Both the position numbers and the translations under genes were made by a program. Below, one piece after another: positions 18,421-26,220 of a stretch of 64,000 bases of DNA. Source of the stretch: Pseudomonas congelans (GTDB lineage: Bacteria; Pseudomonadota; Gammaproteobacteria; Pseudomonadales; Pseudomonadaceae); the NCBI RefSeq assembly GCF_900103225.1, contig NZ_FNJH01000007.1, forward strand, positions 201,690 to 265,689. Reading direction: 5' to 3'. The notes under the pieces are model-generated. The model was not told the origin of the DNA. It ran no database searches and worked only from the letters and a program-made list of their open reading frames with translations. Within the stretch, counting starts at the first letter, position 1, and each line of letters starts with the position of its first letter.

Positions 18421-19545
18421 ATGAGCGACGTCGATACAAGCGCTGGAGCAAATGATGTTCTGGTCAGCTTTCGTGGTGTGCAGAAGAGCTACGACGGCGA
18501 AGCACTGATCGTCAAAGACCTCAACCTGGACATTCTCAAGGGCGAGTTCCTGACCCTGCTCGGTCCTTCCGGCTCTGGCAAGACCACCAGCCTGATGATG
18601 CTGGCCGGTTTCGAGACCCCGACGGCCGGTGAAATCCTCCTCGGTGGCCGTGCCATCAACAACGTGCCGCCGCACAAGCGCGACATCGGCATGGTGTTTC
18701 AGAACTACGCCTTGTTTCCGCACATGACCGTGGCCGAGAACCTGGCGTTCCCGCTGTCGGTGCGTGGCACGAGCAAAACCGACGTCGGTGAGAAGGTCAA
18801 AAAGGCACTGGGCATGGTCCAGCTCGATACCTTTGCGCATCGCTACCCGGCACAGTTGTCCGGCGGGCAGCAGCAGCGCGTTGCGCTGGCGCGTGCGCTG
18901 GTGTTCGAGCCCCAGCTGGTGCTGATGGATGAACCGCTCGGCGCACTCGACAAGCAGTTGCGCGAACACATGCAGATGGAGATCAAGCACCTGCACCAGC
19001 GCCTGGGCGTGACCGTGGTCTATGTGACTCACGACCAGGGTGAAGCCCTGACCATGTCGGACCGGGTTGCGGTCTTTCACCAAGGCGAGATTCAGCAGAT
19101 CGCACCGCCACGCAGCTTGTACGAAGAACCGAAGAACACCTTCGTGGCCAACTTCATTGGCGAGAACAACCGCCTCAATGGGCGTCTGGTCAGTCAGGCC
19201 GGTGACCGCTGTGTGGTCGAGCTGGAGCGTGGCGAGAAAGTCCACGCGCTGGCGATCAACGTCGGCCAGCCTGGCGGGCCGGTGACCCTGTCGATTCGCC
19301 CCGAGCGCATCAACCTCAATGGCCGCAGCGAGAGCTGCGCCAACCGTTTTTCCGGTCGTGTGGCCGAGTTCATTTATCTGGGCGACCACGTTCGTGTGCG
19401 TCTGGAAGTGGCAGGCAAGAACGACTTCTTCGTCAAACAGCCGATTGCCGAACTGGACCCCGGCCTGAGTGTGGGCGATGTGGTGCCCATCGGCTGGCAA
19501 GTCGAGCACGTCCGTGCGCTCGATCCATTGCAGCAAGTGCATTGA
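18421..19545 (+). CDS. agtA: ABC transporter ATP-binding protein, PotA-like (AgtA)
   Basis: A 374-residue ATPase of the spermidine/putrescine importer class: Walker A GPSGSGKTT (48-56), signature LSGGQQQR, Walker B LVLMDEP with D-loop, then the C-terminal TOBE-type regulatory domain (about 285-370). The ATG at 18421 follows AGGTG. It is the first gene of a four-gene importer (ATPase, binding protein, two permeases). In P. aeruginosa the syntenic agtABCD takes up 4-aminobutyrate and 5-aminovalerate; polyamines are the other option. Confidence 0.9.
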   Translation: MSDVDTSAGANDVLVSFRGVQKSYDGEALIVKDLNLDILKGEFLTLLGPSGSGKTTSLMMLAGFETPTAGEILLGGRAINNVPPHKRDIGMVFQNYALFPHMTVAENLAFPLSVRGTSKTDVGEKVKKALGMVQLDTFAHRYPAQLSGGQQQRVALARALVFEPQLVLMDEPLGALDKQLREHMQMEIKHLHQRLGVTVVYVTHDQGEALTMSDRVAVFHQGEIQQIAPPRSLYEEPKNTFVANFIGENNRLNGRLVSQAGDRCVVELERGEKVHALAINVGQPGGPVTLSIRPERINLNGRSESCANRFSGRVAEFIYLGDHVRVRLEVAGKNDFFVKQPIAELDPGLSVGDVVPIGWQVEHVRALDPLQQVH

Positions 19546-19626
19546 TCTACCGACAAAAGCAATAACAGAGGCGACCTGATCGCCCATCCCAATCGCTTAC
19601 CAACACTGCTCGTGGAGAAAGAACAC

Positions 19627-20661
19627 ATGTTGAAATCTTTGAAGTTCACCGCCATCACGTTGGGCATGATGTGCGCGGCGCAAGCCATGGCAGCCACCGA
19701 CCTGACCGTCATCTCCTTTGGCGGTGCCAACAAGGCCGCTCAGGAAAAAGCGTTCTATGCGCCGTGGGAAAAGGCCGGCAACGGCAAGATCATCGCCGGT
19801 GAGTACAACGGGGAAATGGCCAAGGTCAAAACCATGGTCGACACCAAGAGCGTTTCCTGGGACCTGGTAGAAGTCGAATCGCCGGAACTGGCGCGTGGTT
19901 GCGACGAAGACATGTTCGAAGAGCTGGACCCGAAACAGCTGGGCAATGCCGCTGACTTCGTGCCTGGCGCCATCACCACTTGCGGTGCCGGCTTCTTCGT
20001 CTGGTCCACCGTGCTGGCGTACAACGCTGACAAGGTCAGCACTGCACCCAGCGGTTGGGCCGATTTCTGGGACACCAAGAAATTCCCGGGCAAGCGCGGC
20101 CTGCGCAAAGGCGCCAAGTACACCCTGGAATTCGCCCTGATGGCCGACGGCGTTGCGCCGAAAGACGTCTACAAGGTACTGGCCAGCAAAGATGGCCAGG
20201 ACCGCGCGTTCAAGAAGCTGGATGAGCTCAAGCCAAACATTCAGTGGTGGGAAGCCGGCGCACAGCCGCCGCAGTACCTCGCTTCCGGTGACGTGGTGAT
20301 GAGTTCGGCCTACAACGGCCGTATCGCCGCAGTGCAGAAGGAAAGCAACCTCAAGGTGGTATGGACCGGTGGCGTGTATGACTTCGACGCCTGGGCGATC
20401 CCGAAGGGTTCGAAAAACGCCGATGCCGCGAAGAAGTTCATCGCCTACATGCTGAGCCCCGAGCAGCAGAAGACCTACTCGCAGAACATCGCCTACGGCC
20501 CGGCCAACACCCAGGCGGTCAAGCTGCTGGACAAGGAAACCCTGCAGAACATGCCGACCACGCCTGAGAACATCAAGGATCAGGTGCAGATGGACGTGGC
20601 CTTCTGGACCGACAACGGCGAATCCCTCGAGCAGCGTTTCACTGCCTGGGCTGCCAAGTAA
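19627..20661 (+). CDS. agtB: Periplasmic substrate-binding protein, PotD-like (AgtB)
   Basis: A 344-residue binding protein with a signal peptide cut after AQAMAA, then the two-lobed PotD-type fold beginning TDLTVISFGG. I use the ATG at 19627 with GGAGA upstream; the open frame begins five codons earlier at a GTG. It delivers the amine or amino-acid substrate to the AgtC-AgtD permease. A hairpin follows the stop, typical of high-level expression of binding proteins relative to permeases. Confidence 0.9.
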   Translation: MLKSLKFTAITLGMMCAAQAMAATDLTVISFGGANKAAQEKAFYAPWEKAGNGKIIAGEYNGEMAKVKTMVDTKSVSWDLVEVESPELARGCDEDMFEELDPKQLGNAADFVPGAITTCGAGFFVWSTVLAYNADKVSTAPSGWADFWDTKKFPGKRGLRKGAKYTLEFALMADGVAPKDVYKVLASKDGQDRAFKKLDELKPNIQWWEAGAQPPQYLASGDVVMSSAYNGRIAAVQKESNLKVVWTGGVYDFDAWAIPKGSKNADAAKKFIAYMLSPEQQKTYSQNIAYGPANTQAVKLLDKETLQNMPTTPENIKDQVQMDVAFWTDNGESLEQRFTAWAAK

Positions 20662-20688
20662 TCCGTTTGCGTTGAGTCAGAACCGGGC

Positions 20689-20707
20689 GCTCCCTGAAAC
20701 GGGGAGC
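20689..20707 (+). repeat. Intercistronic hairpin after the binding-protein gene
   Basis: GCTCCC (20689-20694) pairs with GGGAGC (20702-20707). No T-run follows, so it likely protects the upstream binding-protein mRNA rather than ending transcription. Confidence 0.5.
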
Positions 20708-20738
20708 TCCCTCTCGTTGAAAGATTCCGGAGTTCGCT

Positions 20739-21986
20739 ATGGCCATCGCCGTGCCCTTGACTGAAGGCGCCAGCCCCAACTTGAAGCAACGTCTCGCTCG
20801 CGCCGAGCGGGTCAACCGCTGGAAGGCTCAGGCATTGATCGCTCCGCTGGTGATTTTCCTGTTGTTGGTGTTTCTGGTGCCGATTGCTGCGCTGCTTTAC
20901 AAGAGCGTCGGCAACCCCGAAGTCGTGACTGCGCTGCCGACCACCGTGGTCGAAGTGCAAAAGTGGGATGGTAAAGGGCTGCCGCCCGAGTCGGTCTACA
21001 AGGCAATGAGCCTGGACCTGGCCGAAACGCGCAAGAATTCCACGCTGGGCGATCTGTCCAAGCGTCTGAACATCGAGCTGGCCGGATACCGCAGCCTGCT
21101 GAGCAAAACCGCCCGCGCGTTGCCGTTCAAGACTGAGCCGGCCTCTTATAAAGAAGCGCTCGAAGCGCTGGACGAGCGGTGGGGCGACCCTGCCTATTGG
21201 CAGGCGGTGCGTCGCAATACCAGTAGCATCACCCCTTATTACCTGCTGGCGGCAGTCGACCATCGCATCGACGATCTCGGCGAAGTGGCCCCGGCGACCC
21301 CGGACCAGGCAATCTATCTGGACATCTTTGCCCGCACGTTCTGGATGGGTCTGGTGATCACTGCGATCTGTCTGGTGCTGGCTTATCCGCTGGCCTATCT
21401 GCTGGCCAGCCTGCCTGCCCGGCAGAGTAACCTGCTGATGATTCTGGTGTTGCTGCCGTTCTGGACCTCGATTCTGGTGCGCGTGGCCGCCTGGATCGTG
21501 TTGTTGCAGTCCAGCGGTCTGATCAACAGTGCGTTGCTGGCGATGGGCATCATCGACAAGCCGCTGGAACTGGTCTTCAACCGCGTCGGCGTGTACATCT
21601 CGATGGTGCACATCATGCTGCCGTTCATGATCCTGCCGATCTACAGCGTGATGAAGAACATTTCCCCGACCTACATGCGCGCTGCCATCTCGCTGGGCTG
21701 CCACCCGTTTGCGAGCTTCTGGCGCGTGTACTTCCCGCAGACCTACGCCGGGATCGGTGCTGGCTGTCTGCTGGTGTTCATTCTGTCGATCGGCTACTAC
21801 ATCACCCCGGCGTTGCTGGGCAGCCCGAACGATCAGATGGTCAGCTACTTCGTCGCGTTCTACACCAACACCAGCATCAACTGGGGCATGGCCACCGCGC
21901 TCGGCGGGCTGCTGCTGTTGGCGACCATCGTGCTGTACCTGATTTATAGCTGGCTGGTCGGCGCCAGCCGTCTGCGTCTGAGCTGA
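20739..21986 (+). CDS. agtC: ABC transporter permease, PotB-like with large extra loop (AgtC)
   Basis: A 415-residue inner-membrane permease. TM1 lies at about 35-55, then a hydrophilic insertion of about 130 residues (about 60-190) precedes the remaining five TM helices, which carry the EAA-type coupling loop (RAAISLGCHPFASFWRV). PotB-type permeases are usually near 280-310 residues, so the loop is an extra periplasmic domain. GGAG lies before the ATG. It pairs with the next gene to form the channel. Confidence 0.88.
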   Translation: MAIAVPLTEGASPNLKQRLARAERVNRWKAQALIAPLVIFLLLVFLVPIAALLYKSVGNPEVVTALPTTVVEVQKWDGKGLPPESVYKAMSLDLAETRKNSTLGDLSKRLNIELAGYRSLLSKTARALPFKTEPASYKEALEALDERWGDPAYWQAVRRNTSSITPYYLLAAVDHRIDDLGEVAPATPDQAIYLDIFARTFWMGLVITAICLVLAYPLAYLLASLPARQSNLLMILVLLPFWTSILVRVAAWIVLLQSSGLINSALLAMGIIDKPLELVFNRVGVYISMVHIMLPFMILPIYSVMKNISPTYMRAAISLGCHPFASFWRVYFPQTYAGIGAGCLLVFILSIGYYITPALLGSPNDQMVSYFVAFYTNTSINWGMATALGGLLLLATIVLYLIYSWLVGASRLRLS

Positions 21987-21997
21987 GGAGTGTCACC

Positions 21998-22819
21998 ATG
22001 CTGAACCCTTACACATCGCCGATCGAGCGCCTCTGGTATTACGCCTTGCGCATCATCTGCACCCTGGTGCTGCTGTTTCTCGTGCTGCCGGTACTGGTCA
22101 TCGTGCCGCTGTCATTCAACTCCGGCAGCTTTCTGGTCTATCCGCTGCAAGGCTTCTCGTTGCAGTGGTATCAGGACTTCTTCAACTCTGCGGAGTGGAT
22201 GCGCGCGCTGAAGAACAGCATGATCGTCGCCCCGGCCGCGACCCTGCTGGCGATGGGCTTCGGCACGTTGGCGGCGATCGGCCTGACTCGCGGCAACTTC
22301 CCCGGCAAGGCGCTGGTCATGGCCCTGGTGATCTCGCCGATGGTGGTGCCGGTGGTGATCGTCGGTGTCGCCAGCTACCTGTTTTTTGCGCCACTGGGAT
22401 TGGGCAACAGCTACACCTCGCTGATTCTGGTGCACGCGGTGCTGGGTGTGCCGTTCGTGATCATCACGGTGTCGGCGACCCTGCAGGGCTTCAATCACAA
22501 CCTGGTGCGAGCTGCTGCCAGCCTTGGTGCATCGCCTCTGACCGCTTTCCGGCGCGTGACCCTGCCACTGATTGCGCCGGGGGTGATTTCCGGCGCGCTG
22601 TTCGCCTTCGCGACTTCGTTCGACGAGGTGGTGGTCACGCTGTTCCTTGCGGGGCCGGAACAGGCGACCTTGCCTCGGCAGATGTTCAGCGGCATCCGTG
22701 AAAACCTCAGTCCGACCATCGCCGCCGCTGCGACCCTGCTGATCGGCTTTTCGGTGGTCTTGCTGCTGGTGCTTGAGTGGTTACGCGGGCGCAGTGAAAA
22801 ACTCCGTACGGCTCAGTAA
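21998..22819 (+). CDS. agtD: ABC transporter permease, PotC-like (AgtD)
   Basis: A 273-residue permease with six predicted TM helices and an EAA loop (RAAASLGASPLTAFRRVTLP). Standard length for the PotC family. It starts 11 bases after agtC with GAGGAG as ribosome site. It completes the importer; rpe follows after 126 bases and is probably separately expressed. Confidence 0.9.
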   Translation: MLNPYTSPIERLWYYALRIICTLVLLFLVLPVLVIVPLSFNSGSFLVYPLQGFSLQWYQDFFNSAEWMRALKNSMIVAPAATLLAMGFGTLAAIGLTRGNFPGKALVMALVISPMVVPVVIVGVASYLFFAPLGLGNSYTSLILVHAVLGVPFVIITVSATLQGFNHNLVRAAASLGASPLTAFRRVTLPLIAPGVISGALFAFATSFDEVVVTLFLAGPEQATLPRQMFSGIRENLSPTIAAAATLLIGFSVVLLLVLEWLRGRSEKLRTAQ

Positions 22820-22945
22820 CCAGGCGCGGCAAGGTTCAAGCTGCCAGCCAGGGCGAATCCATTGGCGTGCAGCTTGAGGCTTACCGCTCCGGGCGAAGCT
22901 TGGCGTACAATCCGCGCACCGTGATTCTGCTCAAACAGGTGCGTC

Positions 22946-23620
22946 ATGCAGCCCTTCGTTATTGCCCCATCGATTCTTTCCGCTGACTTCGCCCGTCTGG
23001 GTGAGGAAGTCGACAACGTGCTGTCCAGCGGCGCCGACTTTGTCCACTTCGATGTGATGGACAATCACTACGTCCCGAACCTGACCATTGGTCCGATGGT
23101 GTGCAGCGCTCTGCGCAAACATGGCGTCACTGCACCGATTGACGTGCACCTGATGGTCAGCCCTGTGGATCGCATCATCGGCGACTTCATCGAGGCCGGT
23201 GCCACCTACATCACCTTTCACCCGGAAGCAACCCAGCACATCGACCGTTCGCTGCAACTGATCCGCGAGGGTGGCTGCAAGGCGGGCCTGGTGTTCAACC
23301 CGGCCACGCCGTTGAACCTGCTCGAATACGTCATGGACAAGGTCGACATGATCCTGCTCATGAGCGTCAACCCCGGTTTTGGCGGGCAGAAGTTCATCCC
23401 CGGCACGCTCAACAAGCTGCGTGAAGCGCGCGCGTTGATCGATGCTTCCGGACGCGACATCCGCCTGGAAATCGACGGCGGCGTGAATGTCAACAATATC
23501 CGTGAAATCGCCGCGGCAGGTGCGGATACCTTCGTCGCAGGTTCAGCCATTTTCAATGCGCCGGACTACCGCGAAGTGATCGAAAAGATGCGTACAGAAC
23601 TGGCGTCATCCCGCGCATGA
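22946..23620 (+). CDS. rpe: Ribulose-phosphate 3-epimerase
   Basis: A 224-residue TIM-barrel epimerase interconverting ribulose-5-phosphate and xylulose-5-phosphate. Starts with the family PSILSADFARLGEE; the metal-binding residues sit in HFDVMDNHYVPN and the phosphate loop is EIDGGVN. Its stop overlaps the gph start (ATGA at 23617), an arrangement conserved as rpe-gph-trpE in proteobacteria. Confidence 0.97.
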   Translation: MQPFVIAPSILSADFARLGEEVDNVLSSGADFVHFDVMDNHYVPNLTIGPMVCSALRKHGVTAPIDVHLMVSPVDRIIGDFIEAGATYITFHPEATQHIDRSLQLIREGGCKAGLVFNPATPLNLLEYVMDKVDMILLMSVNPGFGGQKFIPGTLNKLREARALIDASGRDIRLEIDGGVNVNNIREIAAAGADTFVAGSAIFNAPDYREVIEKMRTELASSRA

Positions 23621-24435
23621 GCGGCTTCGAGCAGCTGTTTGCAGGCAAGCTTCCCAAGCTGATCATGTTCGACCTGGACGGCACCCTGGTGGACTCGGTT
23701 CCCGATCTGGCCGTGGCGGTGGACACGATGCTCTCCGAGCTGGGGCGTCCGATCGCCGGGCTGGAATCGGTGCGGGCCTGGGTGGGCAACGGTGCGCCGG
23801 TGCTGGTACGCCGTGCGCTGGCCAACGACCTCGACCACAGTCAGGTCGACGACGCACTGGCCGAGCAGGGCCTGGAAATCTTCATGCGCGCCTATGCGCA
23901 AAAGCATGAGCTCACCGTGGTCTACCCCGGCGTGCGTGAAACCCTCAAATGGCTGCAGAAAATGGGGGTCGAAATGGCCCTCATCACCAACAAGCCGGAG
24001 CGCTTCGTCGCGCCGCTGCTTGACGAGATGAAGCTGGGGCGTTTCTTTCGCTGGATCATCGGCGGTGACACCATGCCGCAGAAAAAGCCCGATCCTGCCG
24101 CGCTGTTTTTCGTGATGAAAATGGCCGGCGCACCTGCCTCGCAATCACTGTTCGTCGGCGATTCGCGCACTGACGTGCAGGCGGCCAAGGCTGCCGGTGT
24201 CGCCTGCGTCGCGCTGAGCTATGGCTACAACCATGGGCGGCCGATTGCCGAGGAAAACCCGGCGATGGTTATCGATGATCTGCGCAAGCTGATTCCCGGT
24301 TGCCTGGACATGGACGCTGAGATACTGTTGCCCGACATCAAACGTCCCTCCTCAAGAGAATCCATCGTGGTGGTCACTCGCAAACTCTGGATGAAAGTCA
24401 TCAAGGCCCTGGCCCGCTGGCGTTGGCGCGCCTGA
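23617..24435 (+). CDS. gph: Phosphoglycolate phosphatase Gph; 3' end doubles as trpE leader
   Basis: A 272-residue HAD phosphatase with the nucleophile motif FDLDGTLVDS, a conserved lysine region (PQKKPDP) and acidic motif FVGDSRTD. It removes 2-phosphoglycolate, a by-product of DNA repair and oxygenase side reactions. The last 22 codons (24367-24435) read as an in-frame peptide ending KALARWRWRA, clearly homologous to a free-standing leader before trpG (48549-48617). So the C-terminus beyond the HAD fold (from about residue 250) is the trpE leader fused to gph. Confidence 0.95.
   Translation: MSGFEQLFAGKLPKLIMFDLDGTLVDSVPDLAVAVDTMLSELGRPIAGLESVRAWVGNGAPVLVRRALANDLDHSQVDDALAEQGLEIFMRAYAQKHELTVVYPGVRETLKWLQKMGVEMALITNKPERFVAPLLDEMKLGRFFRWIIGGDTMPQKKPDPAALFFVMKMAGAPASQSLFVGDSRTDVQAAKAAGVACVALSYGYNHGRPIAEENPAMVIDDLRKLIPGCLDMDAEILLPDIKRPSSRESIVVVTRKLWMKVIKALARWRWRA
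24367..24435 (+). promoter_or_regulatory. trpL: trpE leader peptide coding region (attenuator), nested in gph
   Basis: A GTG-started 22-residue reading frame, in phase with gph, with Trp codons at residues 8, 18 and 20 and the ending ARWRWRA. AGAGAA lies upstream of the GTG. It aligns without gaps with the leader before trpG. Attenuation of both trpE and trpGDC is known for P. putida, so stalling at the TGG codons under Trp starvation should allow transcription into trpE. A weak promoter candidate inside gph is TTGCCT (24300-24305) with TACTGT (24324-24329). Confidence 0.85.
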
Positions 24436-24445
24436 CCTGATCCTG

Positions 24446-24459
24446 GCCGGCCTGCCGGC
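24446..24459 (+). promoter_or_regulatory. GCCGGC hairpin in the trpE leader
   Basis: GCCGGC-CT-GCCGGC just after the leader stop can form a short stem. A matching element lies at the same place in the trpG leader. The T-run that follows is poor, so it may be one arm of the antiterminator/terminator switch rather than the terminator itself. Confidence 0.5.
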
Positions 24460-24505
24460 ACGTTTGCCTACCTGACCGTTTTGTCCTCAAACCACGAGGT
24501 TGCTT

Positions 24506-25987
24506 ATGAACCGTGAAGAATTCCTGCGTTTGGCCGCTGAAGGCTACAACCGCATCCCGCTTGCCCGCGAAACCCTGGCCGACTTCGATACACCGCTGTC
24601 GATCTACCTCAAGCTTGCCGATCAGCCCAACTCCTACTTGCTGGAGTCGGTTCAGGGCGGCGAGAAGTGGGGTCGTTATTCGATCATCGGCCTGCCATGC
24701 CGTACCGTGATGCGCGTGCATGGTCATCACGTCAGCGTGACCCATGATGGCGTCGAGATCGAAAGCCTGGATGTCGAGGACCCGCTGGACTTCGTCGAGA
24801 CCTTCAAAGCGCGCTATAACGTACCGACGATTGCCGGACTGCCACGTTTCAACGGCGGGCTGGTGGGCTACTTTGGCTACGACTGTGTACGTTATGTCGA
24901 GAAGCGTCTGGCCAACTGCCCGAACCCTGACCCGCTGGGTGTGCCGGATATCCTGTTGATGGTGTCTGACGCGGTCGTGGTGTTCGACAATCTGGCGGGC
25001 AAGATGCACGCCATCGTGCTGATCGATCCGGCGCAACAGGATGCCTACGCAAGGGGCGTTGCGCAGCTCGATGAACTGATGCACAAGCTGCGTCAGCCGA
25101 TCACGCCGCGCCGCGGTCTTGATCTGGACCGGCCTCCTGCTGCCGACCCGGTGTTTCGCTCCAGCTTTACCCAGGACGATTACGAGGCGGCGGTCGACAC
25201 GATCAAGCAGTACATCCTCGCCGGTGACGTGATGCAGGTTGTCCCGTCACAGCGCATGTCCATCGATTTCAGCGCCGCGCCCATCGATCTGTATCGGGCG
25301 CTGCGCTGCTTCAACCCGACGCCTTACATGTATTTCTTCAACTTCGGCGACTTCCATGTCGTCGGCAGTTCGCCGGAAGTGCTGGTGCGGGTCGAGGACA
25401 ATCTGATCACCGTGCGTCCTATCGCCGGTACTCGTCCTCGCGGCGCCACCGAAGAGGCGGACCGCGCGCTGGAAGAAGACCTGCTCTCCGATCACAAGGA
25501 AATCGCCGAACACCTGATGCTCATTGATCTTGGCCGCAACGATACCGGTCGGGTGTCCGAGATCGGCACGGTCAAACTGACCGAGAAAATGGTCATCGAG
25601 CGTTATTCCAACGTGATGCACATTGTGTCCAACGTCACAGGCCAGTTGAAAAGCGGGCTGAGCGCGATGGACGCTCTGCGCGCGATTCTGCCGGCCGGCA
25701 CCCTGTCCGGGGCGCCCAAGATCCGCGCCATGGAAATCATCGACGAGCTGGAACCGGTCAAGCGCGGCGTCTATGGTGGGGCAGTAGGTTATATGGCCTG
25801 GAACGGCAACATGGACACCGCGATTGCGATTCGGACTGCGGTGATCAAGGACGGTGAACTGCATGTACAGGCCGGTGGCGGCATTGTCGCCGACTCGGTT
25901 CCAGTACTGGAATGGGAAGAAACCCTGAACAAACGCCGCGCCATGTTCCGCGCCGTAGCCCTGGCCTCGCAGACTGCCGAGGACTGA
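24506..25987 (+). CDS. trpE: Anthranilate synthase component I
   Basis: A 493-residue TrpE: N-terminal Trp-binding part with LLESVQGGEKWGRYS, the feedback site motif, and C-terminal chorismate-binding domain (about 200-490) with the PIAGTRPRG and GLSAMDALRAILPAGTLSGAPK blocks. It forms anthranilate from chorismate with ammonia delivered by TrpG, encoded 23 kb away on the other side of the tailocin. The ATG at 24506 follows CACGAGG. Controlled by the leader just upstream and by Trp feedback. Confidence 0.97.
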   Translation: MNREEFLRLAAEGYNRIPLARETLADFDTPLSIYLKLADQPNSYLLESVQGGEKWGRYSIIGLPCRTVMRVHGHHVSVTHDGVEIESLDVEDPLDFVETFKARYNVPTIAGLPRFNGGLVGYFGYDCVRYVEKRLANCPNPDPLGVPDILLMVSDAVVVFDNLAGKMHAIVLIDPAQQDAYARGVAQLDELMHKLRQPITPRRGLDLDRPPAADPVFRSSFTQDDYEAAVDTIKQYILAGDVMQVVPSQRMSIDFSAAPIDLYRALRCFNPTPYMYFFNFGDFHVVGSSPEVLVRVEDNLITVRPIAGTRPRGATEEADRALEEDLLSDHKEIAEHLMLIDLGRNDTGRVSEIGTVKLTEKMVIERYSNVMHIVSNVTGQLKSGLSAMDALRAILPAGTLSGAPKIRAMEIIDELEPVKRGVYGGAVGYMAWNGNMDTAIAIRTAVIKDGELHVQAGGGIVADSVPVLEWEETLNKRRAMFRAVALASQTAED

Positions 25988-25995
25988 GCAGGCTT

Positions 25996-26212
25996 GGCTG
26001 CTCTGCGTCTCAAAGCGGACGCAGAGCATCGCACGATAGTTGAGATTATCGTTCCTCACGCTCCAGCGTGGGAATGCCGTGGGTGACGCTCCGCGTCACA
26101 GATCTGCGCCGCGCCGCAGTTCTCAGGATAGGACGCGGAGCGTCCAGAACGGCATGCCCATGCGGAGCATGGGCACGATAGTCAGATTATCGTTCCTTAC
26201 GCTCCCTCCCTG
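25996..26212. repeat. REP-like palindrome cluster after trpE
   Basis: Related to the cluster at 18060-18262: GACGCAGAGCATC, CACGCTCCAGCGTGGGAATGCC, GTGACGCTCCGCGTCAC, GGACGCGGAGCGTCC, GGCATGCCCATGCGGAGCATGGGC and two copies of GATTATCGTTCC. It fills the gap between the convergent trpE and estA genes, where it could act as a two-way transcription stop. Confidence 0.8.
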
Positions 26213-26220
26213 CGGGCAGT

